DNA from: Streptomyces sp. LaPpAH-108
Lineage (GTDB): Bacteria; Actinomycetota; Actinomycetes; Streptomycetales; Streptomycetaceae
Direction of reading: 5' to 3'
Length of the DNA: 64,000 nt
Assembly: GCF_000373625.1 (NCBI RefSeq)
Contig: NZ_KB891994.1
Coordinates: forward strand, 682,001 to 746,000
Shown here: in pieces, positions 58,536 to 64,000 of the stretch
Layout of the letters: each line of letters opens with the position of its first letter
Position numbering within the stretch: the stretch's first letter is position 1
Made by a program: the position numbers and the translations under genes
Notes under the pieces: model-generated
What the model was told of the DNA's origin: nothing
The model's input: only the letters and a program-made list of their open reading frames with translations
Database searches by the model: none

Positions 58536-59480
58536 ATGTCCGACTCAGGAGCTACCCCACGCCCCCCTGCGCCCCCGGCGCACTCCCCGCTCTTCCGCGC
58601 CGAGCAGTTCGTCTGGCTCACCGCGCGCGTACTGGAGCAGCGGCTGTTCGCGTTCCACTTCCTGAACGGCGCCGCCGACCCGGTGGAGGCGGCGCTGGAC
58701 GCCTATCGCAACGAGGACGGCGGCTACGGCCATGGTCTCGAACCCGATCTGCGCGGTCCGGTGAGCCAGCCGCTGCACGCCGCTCGCGCGCTGCATGTGC
58801 TGGACGTGGTCGGCCGGTGCGGCGGTCAGCGGGTGGAGCGGCTGTGCCGTCATCTGACCGCGGCGTCCACCATGGAGGGCGCGCTGCCCGCCATCGATCC
58901 CGCCCAGCGCGGCTATCCGGCGGCGCCGTTCGTGCCGATCGTGGACGATCCGCCGAGCGAACTGCTCGCGACCGGGCCCGTGGTGGGTCTGCTGCACCGC
59001 AACGAGGTGTGGCACGCGTGGCTGTTCCGGGCCACCGACTTCTGCTGGGAGGCGGTGGAGTCGCTGGAGAAGTCCCACCCCTACGAGGTGGAGGCGGCCG
59101 TGGCCTTCCTGGACTCCGCGCCCGACCGCCCGCGCGCGCAGGCGGCTGCCGACCGGCTGGGGCGCCTGGTGCGCGAGCAGCGGCTCGCGGCGCTGGAGCC
59201 GGACCGTCTCGACGCGTACCCGGTCGCGCCGGGCTACGCCCCCGCCGAGCACCACTTCCCGCACGACTTCGCCCGCACCCCGGACTCGCTCGCGCGCGCG
59301 TGGTTCACGGACGAGGAGATGGCCCGCTCGCTGGACTTCCTCGCCGCCGAGCAGCAGGAGGACGGCGGCTGGCCGATCCGCTGGCGCCAGTGGGCACCGG
59401 TACCGGCCCTGGAGGCGCGCCCGGCCGTCACGATCGACGCGCTGCGCACCCTCAGGGCGTACGGCCGCTACGTGGGCTGA
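58536..59480 (+). CDS. Alpha-toroid protein (prenyltransferase/squalene-cyclase-repeat-like)
   Basis: 314 residues from ATG 58536. The sequence NEDGGYGHGLEPDLRGPVSQ near the N-terminus and QQEDGGWPIRWRQWAPVPAL near the C-terminus are QW-like (DGG-G/W) motifs of alpha/alpha-toroid proteins related to terpene cyclases and prenyltransferases. The catalytic DxDD motif of squalene-hopene cyclases is not seen, so enzyme activity is uncertain. No signal peptide. Monocistronic, ending 12 bp before the convergent azlD stop. Confidence 0.75.
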   Translation: MSDSGATPRPPAPPAHSPLFRAEQFVWLTARVLEQRLFAFHFLNGAADPVEAALDAYRNEDGGYGHGLEPDLRGPVSQPLHAARALHVLDVVGRCGGQRVERLCRHLTAASTMEGALPAIDPAQRGYPAAPFVPIVDDPPSELLATGPVVGLLHRNEVWHAWLFRATDFCWEAVESLEKSHPYEVEAAVAFLDSAPDRPRAQAAADRLGRLVREQRLAALEPDRLDAYPVAPGYAPAEHHFPHDFARTPDSLARAWFTDEEMARSLDFLAAEQQEDGGWPIRWRQWAPVPALEARPAVTIDALRTLRAYGRYVG

Positions 59481-59492
59481 GGCCGGCTCCCG

Positions 59493-59801
59493 TCACCCGC
59501 CGAGCATCCGCACCCCCGCCGTCACCGCCACGGCCGCCGCGACGACCAACAGGAACGGTGCGCGCAGCATCAGGGCGACGGCCGCCGCCGCGACACCGGC
59601 CGCGCGGGCGTCCAGGACGAGCGCGTGGCCGTCGGCGAAGGTCTGCTGGGCCGTGAGCGCGGCCAGGAGGGCGACGGGGAGCAGGGCGGCCAGGCGCCGT
59701 ACCAGGGGCCGTTCCATGGCTCCGGCGGGGACGAGCAGTCCGGCGAGCTTGACGGCGTAGCAGCCGAGGGCGGTCGCGCCGATCGCGATCCAGGTGTTCA
59801 A
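59493..59801 (-). CDS. azlD: AzlD family branched-chain amino acid export subunit
   Basis: 102 residues from TTG 59801; AGGAGGACC lies directly upstream and the TTG overlaps the azlC stop as TTGA. Three to four membrane helices (TWIAIGATALGCYAVKLAGL, LLPVALLAALTAQQTFADGH, AAGVAAAAVALMLRAPFLLV, AAAVAVTAGVRML). Small partner of AzlC; together they export branched-chain amino acids (YgaZ-YgaH in E. coli). Confidence 0.9.
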   Translation of the reverse strand: MNTWIAIGATALGCYAVKLAGLLVPAGAMERPLVRRLAALLPVALLAALTAQQTFADGHALVLDARAAGVAAAAVALMLRAPFLLVVAAAVAVTAGVRMLGG

Positions 59802-60574
59802 CGGTCCTCCTCCGCGTCGCCCGGCAGGGAAGCCGGGTCCGGTATGCCTTCGCCGCCCCGGCCGGTGACGCGGCGTTCCGCGAGCAGGGCGAGCGGTGCG
59901 GCCAGCGCCGCCACCAGGACCGGCACCCCGGCGGGCAGCACGGGCAGCAGGCCGAGGCCGAGCAGGACCGCGAGGCCCGCGACCGCGCGCTCGGTGGTGG
60001 TGCACAGCATGGGCGCGAGCAGGGCCAGGAAGACGGCGGGTCCGGCCGCGTCCAGGCCCCAGGCGTCGGTGTCCCCGATGGCGCGGGCGCCCAGCGCGCC
60101 GAGCAGCGTGGTCAGGTTCCACAGGACGTACAGGCTGAGCCCGGTGACGGTGAAGCCGAGCCGCGCGCCACGCCGGTCGCGCTGCGCGAGGGTGACGGCG
60201 GTGGTCTCGTCGATCACCCACTGCGCGGCGAACGGCCTGAGCGCGCGCGGAAGGGCCAGCACCTGCGAGAGGCGCAGTCCGTAGAACGCGTTGCGCACGC
60301 CCAGGAAGAACGCCCCGGCGGCGGCCGTGAACGGGCTGCCCCCGGCGGCGAGCGCCCCCACCAGCGCGAACTGGGAGGCGCCGGTGAACACCAGGAGGCT
60401 GAGCGCGCAGGTCTGCAGCAGCCCGAGCCCGCTTCCGGCCGAGGTGACGCCGAAGGCGAAGCCGGAGAGCCCGACGGCGACGCCCACCCCGAGGGCGTCC
60501 CGTACGACGGCGCTGTCCGGGCGTGCCGCGCTCTGGGCGGCCCTGTCCTCGAGTGCTGTCTGTCGCTGTGCCAC
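59798..60574 (-). CDS. azlC: AzlC family branched-chain amino acid permease
   Basis: 258 residues from GTG 60574. Helices with the family pattern ALGVGVAVGLSGFAFGVTSA, LSLLVFTGASQFALVGALAA, FFLGVRNAFYGLRLSQVLAL, AQWVIDETTAVTLAQ and FLALLAPMLCTTTERAVAGL. Large subunit of an AzlCD exporter. Downstream of the araC-type gene by 80 bp on the same strand, which probably regulates it. Confidence 0.93.
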   Translation of the reverse strand: MAQRQTALEDRAAQSAARPDSAVVRDALGVGVAVGLSGFAFGVTSAGSGLGLLQTCALSLLVFTGASQFALVGALAAGGSPFTAAAGAFFLGVRNAFYGLRLSQVLALPRALRPFAAQWVIDETTAVTLAQRDRRGARLGFTVTGLSLYVLWNLTTLLGALGARAIGDTDAWGLDAAGPAVFLALLAPMLCTTTERAVAGLAVLLGLGLLPVLPAGVPVLVAALAAPLALLAERRVTGRGGEGIPDPASLPGDAEEDR

Positions 60575-60654
60575 GCCCGGACGGTACGGCCGCTCGCGCG
60601 CGCGGGTCTTGTACGTTCTTGCGCCCGCCCCTCGGCCCCTGGTGCCGCGCGCTT

Positions 60655-61515
60655 CTAGTGCCGCTCGCGCCGGTACGCCCCCGGCGGCACGCCCACGATC
60701 CGGGTGAAGTGGCGGTTGAGGTGCGGCTGGTCGGTGAAGCCGACGGCGACGGCGGCCTCGGCGGGCGAGGTCCCTTCGTCCAGGAGGAGGCGCGCGCGGC
60801 GGACCCGGGCGTCGGTCAGCCAGGTGTGCGGCGGCATCCCGTAGGCGGCGCGGAAGGCGCGCAGCAGGGCGAACGGGCTGGTGCCGAGGTCGGCGGCCAG
60901 CCGCTCGAGTGTGGGCGGGGCGGCCATCCGTTCCTGGAGCACGGCACGCGCGCGTGCGGCGAGCGAGGCTCCGGCGCTCCGGGGGCGCCGCTCGGGCAGC
61001 GGGCCGCCGTTGAGCCGCAGCAGCCTGGTGACGGCCACGCTCAGCAGGGTGTCGGCGGCCAGCGCGTTGCCCTCGTCGACGGCGCGCAGCACCTGGTGGA
61101 CCAGGCGGGCGGCGTACGGGTCGTCGAGCACCGGGGTGACGAAGCCCGGGGTGCCCCGGATCGTGGTCGTCTCGGCGGCGATCCGGGCCACCACCTCGGG
61201 CGAGGGGTAGAGCGCGCCGTACCGCCAGCCCTCGGGGACACCGGCCCGGCCGGTGTGCGGGGTGTCCGGGTTGACCAGCGCGAGGGCCCCGGCGCCCGCC
61301 GACACGTCGCTGCCGCCGTGCTGGAAGACCTCGACCCCGTCGGCGATGGCCGCGATCACGAAGTTCTCGTGGGTGTGCCGGACGAAGGTCTTGCGGATGT
61401 AGCGGGCGCGCAGCAGGTCCACACCGGGCAGTTCGTCGTACCGCCAGTGCCGTGCCCGCTCCGTCGGAGGCGTTGCCCGCTCCGTCGAAGACCGTGCCCG
61501 CTCCCCTGAAGACAT
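60655..61515 (-). CDS. AraC family transcriptional regulator
   Basis: 286 residues from ATG 61515. Arg/Ser/Thr-rich head made of a short repeat (ERARSSTERATPPTERAR; the DNA repeats a cgtgcccgctccgtcgaag-like unit), then an AraC-type cupin sensor (RKTFVRHTHENFVIAAIADG, LALVNPDTPHTGRA). C-terminal double helix-turn-helix: PPTLERLAADLGTSPFALLR and SPAEAAVAVGFTDQPHLNRH then FTRIVGVPPGAYRR. Predicted regulator of the azlCD genes it precedes. Divergent from lhr with ~100 bp between. Confidence 0.92.
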   Translation of the reverse strand: MSSGERARSSTERATPPTERARHWRYDELPGVDLLRARYIRKTFVRHTHENFVIAAIADGVEVFQHGGSDVSAGAGALALVNPDTPHTGRAGVPEGWRYGALYPSPEVVARIAAETTTIRGTPGFVTPVLDDPYAARLVHQVLRAVDEGNALAADTLLSVAVTRLLRLNGGPLPERRPRSAGASLAARARAVLQERMAAPPTLERLAADLGTSPFALLRAFRAAYGMPPHTWLTDARVRRARLLLDEGTSPAEAAVAVGFTDQPHLNRHFTRIVGVPPGAYRRERH

Positions 61516-61615
61516 GCGCCCATTGTCCGCCACGCAAGGCCGGTCCGCGCGGCCCGCTTCCGTCCCGTTTGTGCAGGTCAGGCGGATTGTCAGTGGCGGG
61601 GTGCAGGATGGATGC

Positions 61616-64000
<2,385 letters not shown>

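Overview
The window is high-GC chromosomal DNA of a Streptomyces. Codon third positions are strongly G/C biased, GTG and TTG starts are common, and the gene order (recQ-like, rnhB, nrdJ-nrdR, lexA, hflX, rsh, dapF, miaA, miaB, gluRK-gluABCD, recX-recA, lhr) is the conserved core arrangement I recall from the Streptomyces coelicolor SCO5760-SCO5815 region. I see no tRNA, rRNA, insertion sequence, prophage or CRISPR array. About 57 protein-coding genes are supported, two of them cut by the window edges and one apparently a broken pseudogene.

Layout. 1-9 kb: a DUF4192 fragment, a RecQ helicase fused to a phosphoribosyltransferase-like tail, RNase HII, an ADP-ribosylglycohydrolase, a histidine phosphatase, a YdbC-like protein, a TerD protein and a frameshifted gene. 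9-16 kb: a DNA-damage and nucleotide block with nrdR-nrdJ (paired NrdR boxes), lexA (SOS box over its own promoter) and a DinG/XPD-type helicase. 16-21 kb: a compact NRPS-independent siderophore cluster (acetyltransferase, IucA/IucC synthetase, diaminobutyrate-type aminotransferase). 21-34 kb: a secreted serine protease lipoprotein, then hflX, an M1 peptidase, an Rsh (p)ppGpp enzyme, dapF, a membrane protein, miaA, an orphan antitoxin-like protein, a LigB-like protein and miaB.

33.7-41 kb holds the most unusual block. A tightly coupled minus-strand set encodes a Trypco1-like protein, a trypsin-VMAP protein, a MoxR AAA+ ATPase and a 1118-residue vWA-pseudokinase-MinD-like protein, with a MazG-like pyrophosphohydrolase gene just upstream. 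This has the layout of a predicted NTP-dependent conflict or surveillance system, which to my knowledge has no assigned function in Streptomyces.

41-48 kb is a glutamate module: a membrane-anchored TAXI-type binding protein, the GluK-GluR two-component pair, and the divergent gluABCD ABC importer with strong intergenic hairpins on both sides of gluB. 48-51 kb has an FAD monooxygenase and a cysteine catabolism unit: a probably leaderless Cys-containing leader peptide, cysteine dioxygenase and rhodanese. 51-57 kb holds recA-recX with a recA promoter carrying an atypical SOS box, a thioesterase pair, an AI-2E type exporter and DUF3046. The window ends with a dienelactone-hydrolase-like enzyme, an alpha-toroid protein, an AraC-azlC-azlD export unit and the first 795 codons of an Lhr-type helicase.
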